DNA from: Opitutales bacterium
GTDB taxonomy: Bacteria > Verrucomicrobiota > Verrucomicrobiia > Opitutales > Coraliomargaritaceae
NCBI GenBank assembly: GCA_018607135.1
Contig: JABBCA010000082.1
Coordinates: 1-64,000, forward strand
Length of the DNA stretch: 64,000 bases
Direction of reading: 5' to 3'
The notes under the pieces are model-generated. The model had not been told where the DNA came from and made no database searches. It saw only the letters and a list, made by a program, of their open reading frames with translations. Below are positions 35,153-46,043 of this stretch, one piece after another (the first letter of the stretch is position 1; the number at the start of each line of letters is the position of its first letter). Made by a program: the position numbers and the translations under genes.

Positions 35153-35698
35153 TTAATATTCAGTCACGTCTGTTTTTAATAACTTAATCGAATCAACGTT
35201 TGTTTTGGTAAAGCCCGACATCACTAATTCCCATTCAAAATTTAAGGTGATCTCGATGGCCTTCAATCCTTCCGGAGCACTCCTCAAATCCCGAGCAGTT
35301 GGCGTGATCCACATGTTCATCACTCGTTGATTCAATGAACCGTCAGCACGTTCTTCGACGTCGATGACGATTTTTTTCAAACTCCGCTCATTGAATCGTA
35401 GAGGGTCATCGATTTCGGCCGTTTGCCCTGCACCTAGGCTGAGGCTCTTGGTGGGTATGGTATTAAGCGTTGGATTTTCAAGCGCAGATGTGATCGCAAA
35501 ATAAGAAATGCTTTTTATTTGCTCTGCGTATCCCTGCGCTGCGGTAAAGGCCGTATTTCTATAAATATTCGAATACGCAATTCGACTTGCTTGCAAGGAT
35601 GCCGACGCGACGCCAACGGCCACGATCGAAAAGATCGCTAACCCTATCATTACTTCTATTAATGAAAAAGCCGACTTGCGATGTGTTGAAATAATCAT
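35153..35698 (-). CDS. prepilin-type protein (PilV-like)
   Basis: RKSAFSLIEVMIGLAIFSIVAVGVASASLQASR. Confidence 0.85.
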   Translation of the reverse strand: MIISTHRKSAFSLIEVMIGLAIFSIVAVGVASASLQASRIAYSNIYRNTAFTAAQGYAEQIKSISYFAITSALENPTLNTIPTKSLSLGAGQTAEIDDPLRFNERSLKKIVIDVEERADGSLNQRVMNMWITPTARDLRSAPEGLKAIEITLNFEWELVMSGFTKTNVDSIKLLKTDVTEY

Positions 35699-36388
35699 AA
35701 ATCACTAACGTATACTTTTTTTATAAATTTAACATAGCCAATAAAACGTATTTGCATCAAAAAAGATACCGTATACGTCTTAAGGTTAATGCTTTAAACG
35801 ATGAGGAGTATACTTCAAAGACCAAAGACTATCGCTAATAAAATTAACCAATTAGACTTACTTCTAACACTATATGCTTAGGCTAATAGTCAAGTTTGCT
35901 AATATAATAATTTAAGGGAGAAGGGAAAATTGAGAGACTATCGACAGGCTCCCCCAGGTCGGTCGACCTAGAGCGAGTGCGTTCTAAGTAGGTTAATAGC
36001 ATCACACTATCCCAGACTTCTTATTGCCATTTCAGCTGCGATCGAGTGCACTTTTTTCATGTCAATTAAGAAGAATGACCTAAATAGCGCTAACTTAGGG
36101 AAAGAACGCAGTGATCGCGTAGGGCCTTTGCTTGCAAAGTGCCGTCGTAATCAAGTCCATGCGTGGCTAGACTCGTCGCGACGGCTTACACGCAAGAGCC
36201 CTGCGTTCAGCTGCGAGCAGAATGAATACCATTCTTCGATATATGCGCTTAAGCTAGCACGATCCAAGAACGACCCCCAACAGAGTGGCGCGTTTTACCC
36301 ACTAGGTATGACCACTCGAATTCATCGTGCCCTGACGACGACTCAAGCACGAAGCCCGCGCTAATGACATCAATCAAAATCACACCCA

Positions 36389-37378
36389 GTGAAAGTCTTG
36401 CAAATGATGTTTACTAAAAACAATCAAAATGCTGTTTCTGCAATCGGCGAACAGGCACTTATCCAGCGCATAAATTCATGGCTACAATCTGTTACTCTAC
36501 CGCCCCCCCAAGGAATCGGTGATGATTGTGCCGTCATTCATCACAAGACAGCAGGTTCTCAGATCATCACCACCGACAGTTTAACCTACGGCCAGCATTT
36601 CGACGCCTCGGTTTGCGCCCAAGATGCTGGATCTAAGCTCATCAAACGTAATCTCAGCGATATCGCGGCAATGGGAGGCGCGCCCGACCATGCAGTGCTC
36701 GCCCTACTCTGCGGACCAGACCTCGCCATCGATTGGCTTGAAGCCTTCTTCTGCGGCATTCGTGCCTGCTGTGAGACCTATGCTGTCAAAATAGTTGGTG
36801 GCGATGTCAGCGGATTGGCCCCTGGTCATTTTTCCGCAGTGCTCACACTGATAGGTTCAGTGGAAACCACTAAGCTGCGCACAGGTGCCGCCATAGGCGA
36901 CTGGATTTACGTAACTGGCAGTCTAGGTGGCAGCATTCTAGAAAAACATATTCACTTCACGCCACGCCTCAAAGAAGGCCAGTGGCTTGCAAAACAACCG
37001 GATTGTAGCGCACTCATGGATCTCACCGATGGACTGGCCAAAGACCTAGAAGCGCTGCTGCCACACCAGAGCTGCGCGCGCATCGATATACAACAAATAC
37101 CAATCGCCGAGGATGCGCTGAAACGAGCTAATTCCTCAGGTCGCATGCCTATGGAGCACGCTTTTTGCGATGGTGAGGACTACGAACTGCTTTTCACTAT
37201 CAACGCATCGAGCAGCCCTGCCGACTTTGCACGACGCTGGCAACACAGCTTCCCTCACCTTCGCTTGAGCCTAATTGGTCAGTTGGCTGAGGCTTCAGAC
37301 AAGGGTGCCACCTACATAGATCAAGCTAGTAATGAAGCCTTGCCATGGGTCCATGGTTTTGAGCATTTGAAAGAATAA
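36389..37378 (+). CDS. thiL: thiamine-monophosphate kinase (start uncertain)
   Basis: [71 protein letters not shown]. Confidence 0.95.
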   Translation: MKVLQMMFTKNNQNAVSAIGEQALIQRINSWLQSVTLPPPQGIGDDCAVIHHKTAGSQIITTDSLTYGQHFDASVCAQDAGSKLIKRNLSDIAAMGGAPDHAVLALLCGPDLAIDWLEAFFCGIRACCETYAVKIVGGDVSGLAPGHFSAVLTLIGSVETTKLRTGAAIGDWIYVTGSLGGSILEKHIHFTPRLKEGQWLAKQPDCSALMDLTDGLAKDLEALLPHQSCARIDIQQIPIAEDALKRANSSGRMPMEHAFCDGEDYELLFTINASSSPADFARRWQHSFPHLRLSLIGQLAEASDKGATYIDQASNEALPWVHGFEHLKE

Positions 37379-37815
37379 TGCAGTCACTTTTAGAACAATT
37401 ATTCGCCGGCATCACCACAAAATCTGCCGAAGAAACCGAACGAATCGCCCGCGCTTTTGCGATGCTGGTGCCAGTCGACACGACCCTAGCGTTTCACGGC
37501 GACCTCGGAGCCGGCAAAACGACTTTCATACGCGGACTGGCGCGCGCTTGGGACATCGTAGAGCCAGTCACGAGTCCAACTTTCAATCTTTACACCCTAT
37601 ACGAAGGCAGTCGCCAACTCGTGCACTTAGATGCCTATCGTTTAGACTCTGGAGCCGATTTAGACAGCCTCATGATTGACGACTTCATTCGCTCACCGTG
37701 GTGCATGGCAATCGAGTGGCCCGAGCGTATTGCCGACAGTTTGCCCGAAGAAACATGGCACTTATATTTAGGAATCAACGACCAACAAACCCACACGATC
37801 CGACTTAGACTCTAG
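37378..37815 (+). CDS. tsaE: tRNA threonylcarbamoyladenosine biosynthesis ATPase
   Basis: [49 protein letters not shown]. Confidence 0.95.
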   Translation: MQSLLEQLFAGITTKSAEETERIARAFAMLVPVDTTLAFHGDLGAGKTTFIRGLARAWDIVEPVTSPTFNLYTLYEGSRQLVHLDAYRLDSGADLDSLMIDDFIRSPWCMAIEWPERIADSLPEETWHLYLGINDQQTHTIRLRL

Positions 37816-37989
37816 CCTTAGCCCAGTCTGAACTGAGGTTAATTTCGGGGACTGAATTCCCCTGTTGCGTGCAGCTTTAGCAAACGAACTGAGGCGCAGT
37901 GCTTACAAAATGAACGTTTCTGAAGCGGCACGCTACGCGACTCTGAACTGCCTTTCAGAATCACAAAACAGAATGCACGTGTATGTAAA

Positions 37990-40197
37990 TCACGATTGAG
38001 ACTTTCGCAGCGCCTTTCGGGCTCGCTCAAAGACTTCCTTCGCTTTAGTGCGTTTAACCGGTGGCCCAAAGCGCATCGCCATGAGTTCATCTACAATTTC
38101 GCCATCAACCTGCTTTGTCCTCATTTTTCGCAGGTAGCGTCTGGCTTGCAATCGAATCGGATCGAGTGCCTTCGGTCGCCGTAGAATACGATACAAGCAG
38201 CCTAGTAAAGTATATCGAGAACGCCAGAAGCCCCATACCATCAAAGCACTACAGAACAGAACAACAAATCGAACGATTCCTTCGCTGCTGAATGGCTGCT
38301 GCCACCACTTCTGCAAAGATGCACCAATCGACTTCACCTTTTCGCTAAATCGTTCCGAAAAACGATCCCACCAAGTTTTCGCAGATATCGCCATATCGAT
38401 CTGATCGCTTTGGTCGAAATTCACAACTCGTCGATACCATTGAATCCGTAAACTGTCGATCCAAGCATTCACTCCCGATTCGAAGCTCGGCACATTTGAG
38501 GTGATAATATCTGGATCACTTGAACCATTCCCGGGCGTGGGGTCGACGCGTAACCACTCTCTAGATTTCGCATCGTAAATTTCGACCCATGCATGTGCAT
38601 CATCATTACGAACCACAAAATATTCCTCCACTACGTTCCAGGATCCGCCCGCAAAGCCCACAACCATTCGCGCAGGATAACCGGCCTCACGAGCTAAGAG
38701 TATATAGGCAGCTGCAAAATACTCACAATGGCCTGACTTGGCATTTTGCATCCAGCGGACAATGGCGTCTTCCGCATTACCTGAAAGGTTTGGCGAAACT
38801 GAATAACTATAGTTCTTCCACAAATAATCAGTCACTAACTTACTATATGCCCCGACATCATCTACAGCCTGGCCACCAACAATTTGCTCATTTAAATCGG
38901 CAAGATAAGCACGTTCCTCAGAAACTAAATTGAGCTCCAAGTTGGTCATTGGATATTTCACGTCCTCGGACTCAAATTGCATCGGCACTGCGGAAAATGC
39001 ATCGACTTCGATCTGCATCGCTGGGAAGCGATGCGTCCAATCCAAATCTTCGATCTGGTATGAAAAGACGCGTTGTTGAACCGATCGTAAACCAACATGA
39101 TGCTGCCCAGGCATGAGCACAAGGTCTTGCAACCCTTCAAAGCGCATCGAATAAAACATGCCAGGAAGTGGTAAAAACTGGCTCGTATTACCTTCCAAAT
39201 AGAGCGTCCACTTATAAGAAGACTTCCGTTCTCGAGGTGTCGAGTCGCTAAGCAGCTCTCGCCCCATCAATTCTCTAATTTTCAAATAGGAGCGATACGG
39301 ACGATCTCGCAGGTCATTTGACAGTCTAAAATAACCTTGGTCGTATTTATCTAAAGCTAGGATACGCCAATAAGGCGTGCCATCAATCGCCTCATACGAA
39401 GGCACATCAATCCTCAGTGCCACAGAGTTATCGCTTTGTATATCCGTGACAGCGCCTAACTTCACATTCTCACTAAACCCTGCGCGTGTCTGAGTTTTAA
39501 TCTGCAAATAGGGAATCGCCTGATCTAAATCAATACGCGGTGTTAAAATAAATAGTAGTGTCGAAATGAATACAACAAAACCAAACATTACCGCACCTAA
39601 AAAGAGCACACGGTAATCAACGACACGTAGCACCTTTCCAAGCAATCGAGCATATTGAAAACGTTCCCAATCGACTGATCGCACACGGCTCTCTGACCCA
39701 CGATCAAGCAGACAGATCATAAAGAGCATACCCATTGCCACTGGTGTAAAAATTAAAATTTGCAGTGCAAAGAGTAACGAGACGGTCAGCACACCCGAGA
39801 TCACTAAGCAAAAAAGGCAGAGCACTGTAATCTGCAGATCATCCCTTCGCTTACGAGGGGCCAATGTCTTAAACAGCAATAGCAAGATCACCATCCGCAA
39901 AAGTGGCGGCATAAACTCGGGGAGATGCAGCGCAAAATCAACGATTACTATCAGCAGCACCACAAAACCGATGGGCCGCCACAATTTGCTAGGAATGCGA
40001 GAAACTATACGAGGGCTGACAATCGAAAGCAGCACTACGCCAGCGGCAACAAGCACAACTGAGCTGCTTTGCATCTCTAGCGAAGACAACGCCCATAGAG
40101 CAAGCAAGCTTAAGCAACTGCCGACTAGCCACTTCAACTGCTGTAGCTCTTCAGCCCTCAGCTTCACCCGTTTTTTGCTCATCGACATAGATTGCAA
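37990..40197 (-). CDS. TgpA-like transglutaminase family membrane protein
   Basis: N-terminal TM block; SGHCEYFAAAYILLAREAGYPARMVVGFAGG; DAHAWVEIYDAKSREWLRVDPTPG. Confidence 0.93.
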   Translation of the reverse strand: MQSMSMSKKRVKLRAEELQQLKWLVGSCLSLLALWALSSLEMQSSSVVLVAAGVVLLSIVSPRIVSRIPSKLWRPIGFVVLLIVIVDFALHLPEFMPPLLRMVILLLLFKTLAPRKRRDDLQITVLCLFCLVISGVLTVSLLFALQILIFTPVAMGMLFMICLLDRGSESRVRSVDWERFQYARLLGKVLRVVDYRVLFLGAVMFGFVVFISTLLFILTPRIDLDQAIPYLQIKTQTRAGFSENVKLGAVTDIQSDNSVALRIDVPSYEAIDGTPYWRILALDKYDQGYFRLSNDLRDRPYRSYLKIRELMGRELLSDSTPRERKSSYKWTLYLEGNTSQFLPLPGMFYSMRFEGLQDLVLMPGQHHVGLRSVQQRVFSYQIEDLDWTHRFPAMQIEVDAFSAVPMQFESEDVKYPMTNLELNLVSEERAYLADLNEQIVGGQAVDDVGAYSKLVTDYLWKNYSYSVSPNLSGNAEDAIVRWMQNAKSGHCEYFAAAYILLAREAGYPARMVVGFAGGSWNVVEEYFVVRNDDAHAWVEIYDAKSREWLRVDPTPGNGSSDPDIITSNVPSFESGVNAWIDSLRIQWYRRVVNFDQSDQIDMAISAKTWWDRFSERFSEKVKSIGASLQKWWQQPFSSEGIVRFVVLFCSALMVWGFWRSRYTLLGCLYRILRRPKALDPIRLQARRYLRKMRTKQVDGEIVDELMAMRFGPPVKRTKAKEVFERARKALRKSQS

Positions 40198-41302
40198 CTC
40201 CCCGCTCCCCTAACGGCCTAAATGTAATTCGGTTTTTCATTTTCACAGACACTTCATGTGAAGCTGAAGGCTTCCTTTCGACCATTGCGAGGGCATCGTA
40301 AAAATCATGCAGATCTCTAAGACTTTTAACCGCTAAAGTCATTTGCCCTGAGATGCTCACGGTCTCTAAACGTCCCGCATGAAACAAGTCATCTGCAAGG
40401 GAACACGTAACTGAGCACAATGTTTCAAAATTCACTTCGCCCCAACTGGTAGCATCCGCATCTAAAATGAGGTGAAACCCTGCCTCACCCTCTTGAGCCA
40501 GTTGACGTATCATCAGTTTTCCAAGTCGCGCGGTTGCCTTCCAGTGCACCAGCCTTGGCGGGTCACCTGCCTGATAAGGCCGCAGGTTTAATAAATCATT
40601 ACCCAAGCCTGGGTTTCGTTTGGTAATCCCCGAGATAAACCGTTGACCACTGCTAATTGGTTTAAACGAATACTCGATTTGAGCAGGCCACACTAAGACC
40701 GTTTCCCTGACTTCGTGCCCCATTACTTTCTCTAAGAAACCAAATGGAAATTGCGAGGTGACCCCAGACAGGTATACATCACAGCGCCCACGCTGTTGTG
40801 GAATGAAAGTCCACTCCAATTTGCCAGCAGCCCCTGCCGCAAGCGTGTTTTTTAAATATAAGCGTTCATCCTCTCTAGTCGCGGAACTACCCACAGTAAA
40901 ACAGATGCTCATTGTGGGGAAAATAGATTTTTCATTAACGATACTCACTTCAGCCATTCCAACTTCGTCAACCTGCAAGTGCTCAGGCGCACACAAGTCC
41001 CATTTGAGGCGCTTAAAATTAATTAGTGATAAAATACCGCTCAGCACCAGCGTGCTCAGCAGTAGGGACAGCGTCATAAATAATATATTACTCGATGTGT
41101 TATACGCAGCAGAACCAATCCCCATCGCTACTAGAATTAGTATCCAGCCGATTAAGGTAAGCCTCGTTTTCTGAAAGCGTATCGGCAGTAACTGCCTAAA
41201 AAATAAAGGTAGTATACGAGACTCCCGCCCCTTCTTTGGCTGAAAGAAATCCGGGTGGGTCCAATCATGCCAGCTCTTCAGCTCTTGATTGAGGTTCGGC
41301 AT
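40151..41302 (-). CDS. DUF58 domain protein
   Basis: two N-terminal TMs; DLLNLRPYQAGDPPRLVHWKATARLGKLMIRQLAQEGE. Confidence 0.93.
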   Translation of the reverse strand: MPNLNQELKSWHDWTHPDFFQPKKGRESRILPLFFRQLLPIRFQKTRLTLIGWILILVAMGIGSAAYNTSSNILFMTLSLLLSTLVLSGILSLINFKRLKWDLCAPEHLQVDEVGMAEVSIVNEKSIFPTMSICFTVGSSATREDERLYLKNTLAAGAAGKLEWTFIPQQRGRCDVYLSGVTSQFPFGFLEKVMGHEVRETVLVWPAQIEYSFKPISSGQRFISGITKRNPGLGNDLLNLRPYQAGDPPRLVHWKATARLGKLMIRQLAQEGEAGFHLILDADATSWGEVNFETLCSVTCSLADDLFHAGRLETVSISGQMTLAVKSLRDLHDFYDALAMVERKPSASHEVSVKMKNRITFRPLGERGVAIYVDEQKTGEAEG

Positions 41303-41317
41303 TGAAGCTAAATTCGC

Positions 41318-42286
41318 TTAACTGGGTTCAGGTGTAGCTTCAACGATCTGTTGCAAAAGCCCTTCCACGGATCGACGCTCTTCCATCGGGTCCGACATAG
41401 GCTTCTGAAGCACCAATCGATGCCCAAAGACGGGCAACACTAACAAGCTCACATCGTCAGGGATGACAAATGCGCGCCCCTGTGCCAAGGCCCGAGCCTG
41501 CGCTGCTGCCTTTAATGAAAGCGTGCCGCGAGGACTCACTCCAGAGCGAAACTCGACTTTCTCGCGAGTCGCTGCAACCAGCTTCACAATGTATTCAAGA
41601 ACCGTATCTTCGACATAGACTTCTCTGACATAGGTCTGAAGCTCTACGATGTCGTTCTTAGATACGACTGGCGTAGCCACCAGGTGGTCGTAGTGCAAAT
41701 GACCATCTTTTAATATATCCAATTCATTTTTAAAATCAGGATAGCCCATCTCCATACGCATCAAAAAGCGGTCCATCTGACTTTCTGGTAGCGGAAAGGT
41801 GCCCTCATAATCGACGGGATTTTGTGTCGCAATGACCATAAATGGCGGTGGCACCGTGTAGGTCTGGCCATCCACAGAGATCTTAGCTCGCCCCATCACT
41901 TCCAGCAAACTTGATTGAGTCTTCGGCGTCGTGCGATTGATCTCATCGGCCAAGACGATGTTGGCAAAGATCGGACCACGCTTGAAAGTAAACTCACGCT
42001 CACGTTCGTCATAAATGGAGACTCCAATGATGTCAGATGGAAGCATGTCACTGGTAAATTGTATTCGTGAAAAGCTACAATCAATCGAACGCGCTAGGCA
42101 ATAAGCTAGGGTTGTCTTACCAAGACCAGGAAGATCCTCGATCAAAATATGCCCACCAGCCAGCAGACAAATGATCACCTTGTCCACAGCCTCGGTTTTA
42201 CCACGAATCGTTCGTTCAATATTTTTACGCAGACGCTCGACCGTTTCAAAGGCTCGCGGAGCGGGGATCACTGACTTAGAACTCAT
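41318..42286 (-). CDS. MoxR-family AAA ATPase
   Basis: [89 protein letters not shown]. Confidence 0.96.
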   Translation of the reverse strand: MSSKSVIPAPRAFETVERLRKNIERTIRGKTEAVDKVIICLLAGGHILIEDLPGLGKTTLAYCLARSIDCSFSRIQFTSDMLPSDIIGVSIYDEREREFTFKRGPIFANIVLADEINRTTPKTQSSLLEVMGRAKISVDGQTYTVPPPFMVIATQNPVDYEGTFPLPESQMDRFLMRMEMGYPDFKNELDILKDGHLHYDHLVATPVVSKNDIVELQTYVREVYVEDTVLEYIVKLVAATREKVEFRSGVSPRGTLSLKAAAQARALAQGRAFVIPDDVSLLVLPVFGHRLVLQKPMSDPMEERRSVEGLLQQIVEATPEPS

Positions 42287-42529
42287 AACTCGTAGACTAT
42301 GAACAAATCACTCAATAAGCAATAAGAAGCAGGTATAATTTCTGCAATTTCAGCAGCCATTCACAAGAGTTTAACAACTTTTAAATTACTGATTTTCACT
42401 CGAAAACGACCTGAAAAACCCTCGACAGGATGAAAAGGTAGAAACTTACTAGTGAAATAGACCATTTAGCCTAAATCCATGGCACAAAGCTTCCATACCC
42501 CAGTCTATTTTGATTCCTTTGTATACACT

Positions 42530-42988
42530 ATGAACTCTTACACAATGCGCCTTCCATCCGCTAAAAACAACGCACGCAAAAGTGGTTTCAGTTTAATTGA
42601 AATCCTTTTCGTTATCGGCCTCATTGCCTTATTACTCACATTAGTAGTGGGTAACATCGGAGGCATCTTTGGCGGGCAACAAGAAAAGATCGCTAAGGCG
42701 TTCGTCACCAGCAGTATTGAACTCGCAGTCGTGCCCTACCGGCTCGACATGGGAAGCTACCCGAGCAGTGAACAAGGTCTTCAAGCGCTGATAAAAGCTC
42801 CAGCGGGGAAAGAGACTCGTTGGAAAGGCCCCTACCTTAAAGAGGCACAGGTGCCACTCGATCCATGGGGTAACGAATATAAATATAAATACCCAGGCAC
42901 TAAAAATATTAACGGCGCCAAAGGCTACGACGTATGGTCGCTAGGCGAAGACGGGGTTGAAAGCGCCGATGATATCGGCAACTGGTAA
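42530..42988 (+). CDS. gspG: type II secretion major pseudopilin GspG
   Basis: [61 protein letters not shown]. Confidence 0.95.
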   Translation: MNSYTMRLPSAKNNARKSGFSLIEILFVIGLIALLLTLVVGNIGGIFGGQQEKIAKAFVTSSIELAVVPYRLDMGSYPSSEQGLQALIKAPAGKETRWKGPYLKEAQVPLDPWGNEYKYKYPGTKNINGAKGYDVWSLGEDGVESADDIGNW

Positions 42989-43481
42989 ACCGAGACGCCG
43001 CAATCGCGGCTTCACCATCTTAGAGATCGTGCTGGTGCTCGGCCTCGTCGCTTTAGCTGGCTCTCTAATGATCGCTAACTTCACCAGCATGGCCGATCGC
43101 GGCGGTGAGCTCAATACTGAGGAAACGCTGCAAGCTGCGATTCGCAAAGCACGCTTCGATGCTGCCCGTGATCGAACCAACGTCACCTTAAATTTTGATC
43201 CAGAGTCTGGCTCTCTCATGCTCTCATCCGGAGAAAGCTTTCCGCTCGGTGAAGCATTCACGCAAGCGGGCCGCGGCAAGGTTGTTTTTTACATGGTTCC
43301 ACCCGCCGCAGGACTCAGCCCCTTCAATGATCCAGAGAAAACGAGACTTCAAACACCTGAGATCATTTTTGCTCCAGATCGTAGCTCGACTCCATTTGTC
43401 GTCGACATCGAACGTCCCAATACAGTCACGGAGCGCTTCACCTTTGACAGCTTTTCAAGTCTAAGGAGGAAAGTCGAATGA
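42957..43481 (+). CDS. gspH: type II secretion minor pseudopilin GspH-like
   Basis: [29 protein letters not shown]; follows gspG. Confidence 0.8.
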   Translation: MKAPMISATGKPRRRNRGFTILEIVLVLGLVALAGSLMIANFTSMADRGGELNTEETLQAAIRKARFDAARDRTNVTLNFDPESGSLMLSSGESFPLGEAFTQAGRGKVVFYMVPPAAGLSPFNDPEKTRLQTPEIIFAPDRSSTPFVVDIERPNTVTERFTFDSFSSLRRKVE

Positions 43482-43936
43482 GTCGTCAGCAGCGTGGATT
43501 TACACTTATTGAGGTCGTAGTCGCCGTGGCACTTTTTGCCATGGCAGCGACCATCCTGAGCTCTACCTTCGTCAATACCCTCCTCCTGCGTGAACGCGTG
43601 CAAAGTAACGACGTCCGGGACGCAGACATACGGGCGGTGCGCATGCAACTCCTCCTAGAACCAGACTTTGAGGCAGCTGAAGATGGGGAAGACTTTGAAA
43701 CACTCAATAATGGCCGAGCCACATGGCGAGCAAGCATTGAACCCATGGAAGTCGTTGATCTCTTTATGGTGAATTTCGAAATCGAGTTTTCTGAGCCGCA
43801 AGAAGAGCAAGCGTCCAAATACTCTGAAACCCTATATTTACTACGCCCAACGTGGTCTGAAAGCGACGAACGCTCCGACCTACTCCAAGAGAAGAAAGCA
43901 GTGCTCCTAGAATCCCGAGACTTCGACAATTTTTAG
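43478..43936 (+). CDS. gspI: type II secretion minor pseudopilin GspI-like
   Basis: QRGFTLIEVVVAVALFAMAATILSSTFVNTLLL; position. Confidence 0.78.
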   Translation: MSRQQRGFTLIEVVVAVALFAMAATILSSTFVNTLLLRERVQSNDVRDADIRAVRMQLLLEPDFEAAEDGEDFETLNNGRATWRASIEPMEVVDLFMVNFEIEFSEPQEEQASKYSETLYLLRPTWSESDERSDLLQEKKAVLLESRDFDNF

Positions 43937-44814
43937 TGATGCTAGACACGACCACAGCACCAAGCAAGAAGGCATCAAAATATGCCTATGCAGCCGAAAG
44001 CAGCACCACCCGCTCCTACGGCTTCACGCTCCTTGAAGTCATCTTGGCAATTGCGATCACTGGATTTCTACTCGCTGGAGCCACAGCCTTTGTCATCTCT
44101 GTCAGCAATATCTGGGTCGACCGCGAAGAACGGAATTTCTTTGAAGACCATGTTGATGGTGTTAGTGAATTCTTACGTGCAAGCTTTTCCAATGCTGGGA
44201 TGGAAATCGCATTGGACGATCGCAGTGAAGACACTTCAACTACCACCAATAATGAGCCGTCAGGCAACGGCCCCGTAGAGATCAATGTCATCGAGGTGAA
44301 TACACCCGATGAAGCGTCCACAAGCCCAAATACAAACGGTAGCACATCATCCAGCAACGGCGGTCTCCTCAGAGCCTCCGAAGAACCCGTCGGCTGGGCA
44401 AACCCTCCAGGGTTTGCAGAATATAAAGACCCGCTACTCAATTTTAAACTCACCTCCACGCCTCCCCTACTCATCAACATTGACAATGCACCTACTATTG
44501 GAATCGATGCTTTTCTTTATTTTGAACCAAATGAAGGCCTCAGCCTGCTGTGGTATTCCTTATTACAAGAAGAGGTCGAAGATACTGAAGACATGCGTCG
44601 AACCGAGATCAGCCCGCTGGTGACTGGCATCAAATATATCTACTGGGATGAACGCTTTGAAAAATGGGAAGAAGAGGAGGAGCCGATGCAAGGTGATGGC
44701 AATGACGAGTTCCTGCTTCCACGCTTTATTAAACTTACTTTCGAGTATGAAGATGAAACAAAGGAGCGCACCCTCGCGATACCTGTTCCTTCAACCAACA
44801 TATTGTTATTCTAA
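43936..44814 (+). CDS. gspJ: type II secretion minor pseudopilin GspJ-like
   Basis: SYGFTLLEVILAIAITGFLLAGATAFVISVSN; position. Confidence 0.78.
   Translation: MMLDTTTAPSKKASKYAYAAESSTTRSYGFTLLEVILAIAITGFLLAGATAFVISVSNIWVDREERNFFEDHVDGVSEFLRASFSNAGMEIALDDRSEDTSTTTNNEPSGNGPVEINVIEVNTPDEASTSPNTNGSTSSSNGGLLRASEEPVGWANPPGFAEYKDPLLNFKLTSTPPLLINIDNAPTIGIDAFLYFEPNEGLSLLWYSLLQEEVEDTEDMRRTEISPLVTGIKYIYWDERFEKWEEEEEPMQGDGNDEFLLPRFIKLTFEYEDETKERTLAIPVPSTNILLF
44398..44417. repeat. perfect 8-bp hairpin inside gspJ
   Basis: GCAAACCC-TCCA-GGGTTTGC, encoding WANPPGF-type linker. Confidence 0.65.
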
Positions 44815-44816
44815 GA

Positions 44817-46037
44817 ATGGAGAAAACAGAAGACCGAAGACAGTATTCAGGAAACACTGCTCCATCAGTGGCGTCTTCGCTTGCGAAGGCCCCGCCAATG
44901 CAAAGCGCTGCCCACAGTCCACTACCCACTACTCACTGCTCTCCACTCACCACTCCCCACTCACGCCAACGACGCGAAGGCTCAGTCTTAGTGGCCGTGT
45001 TAGCGATCATACTTCTACTCACGTTTATGATCACTCGCTTCATGCAGGAAGCAGTCGATGATTTAGAATATCGCGCCCTCTTCAACGAACCGTCTGACGT
45101 TCGCTCCTTCGCCTACAGTATGCTTGAGGTGGCACTGGCCAACGTGCAAGAAGTCGCACTGATCGACGAGGGTAAACTACACGCACCCGAGCAAGGATGG
45201 AGCGATCCAATTGCCTACGCTGGCATTAATGTTCCGAACGGCTGGGAAGTCTCAATCCAAATTACTGACGAGGGCGGCAAGTTCCCGCTCAACACGATGT
45301 CCGAGGAGCTGCTGAACCGTCTGCTTGAAGAAGAACTCGACATGGATTTTGGCACCGCACGCGAATTGAGCAGCACTCTACTCGATTGGATCGATGCAGA
45401 CGATTCCCGACGCCTGAATGGGGCCGAATCTGAAGACTACTTGAGCCGCGACCCAGCTTATAAAGCAGCCAACGGGCCACTGCAAACGCTCGAAGAGCTT
45501 CGCTACCTACAAACATGGGAAGACGAATTCTTCGATGAAGATGGCCGTCCCAACGAGCTCTACAACCAATTTTCTAATTTTGTCTCGGTGATGAATACGG
45601 GTAAGGTCAATCTCAATGCCGCACCTCAAGAAGTTATTGAAGTGCTCGCGCTTGAAGACGGGTTTGAAGAAAACAGTATCTTCGACGGTTTGGATGAACC
45701 CTATTTAAAAACAGCTCCTGGGAACGCACAAAGTGGTGGCGTCGATGTCGGGCTACTCCGCGTGACGGTGCAACTGTATCGTGGCGATGCCCCCTTCACC
45801 CTATCCGCTCTGGTTGAACCCAATTTTAGCGAAGACGCCAATTCAGGTGCCCGTGGTGGCAATGCGCCTGGCAGTTCCTCAGACGATGCCCCCAAAACCG
45901 GCGTCAAAAGCGAACAAGAAGCCATGAATTATCCCTTTAAAATATTACATATCAGTGAATACACTCAAGGTAATGTAAATAGCACACCAGCGCGCTATTC
46001 CGCTATGGACATTGGTGAAGAAGCCGATTCATTCTAG
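44817..46037 (+). CDS. gspK: type II secretion protein GspK-like (SAM/helix-hairpin type)
   Basis: RREGSVLVAVLAIILLLTFMITRFMQEAVDDL; GGKFPLNTMSEELLNRLLEE, LLDWIDADDSRRLNGAE, LQTLEEL, GKVNLNAAP. Confidence 0.87.
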   Translation: MEKTEDRRQYSGNTAPSVASSLAKAPPMQSAAHSPLPTTHCSPLTTPHSRQRREGSVLVAVLAIILLLTFMITRFMQEAVDDLEYRALFNEPSDVRSFAYSMLEVALANVQEVALIDEGKLHAPEQGWSDPIAYAGINVPNGWEVSIQITDEGGKFPLNTMSEELLNRLLEEELDMDFGTARELSSTLLDWIDADDSRRLNGAESEDYLSRDPAYKAANGPLQTLEELRYLQTWEDEFFDEDGRPNELYNQFSNFVSVMNTGKVNLNAAPQEVIEVLALEDGFEENSIFDGLDEPYLKTAPGNAQSGGVDVGLLRVTVQLYRGDAPFTLSALVEPNFSEDANSGARGGNAPGSSSDDAPKTGVKSEQEAMNYPFKILHISEYTQGNVNSTPARYSAMDIGEEADSF

Positions 46038-46043
46038 ACGATT

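Noticed and set aside
36059-36364. 101-aa ORF upstream of thiL
   Set aside because: No family resemblance, atypical composition, likely chance ORF in an intergenic gap
37839-38090. 83-aa minus-strand ORF after tsaE
   Set aside because: Overlaps the 3' end of the transglutaminase gene in another frame; no recognisable family
43486-43929. 147-aa minus-strand ORF across gspI
   Set aside because: Antisense to a gene with a clear prepilin N-terminus; Ser/Arg-rich spurious translation
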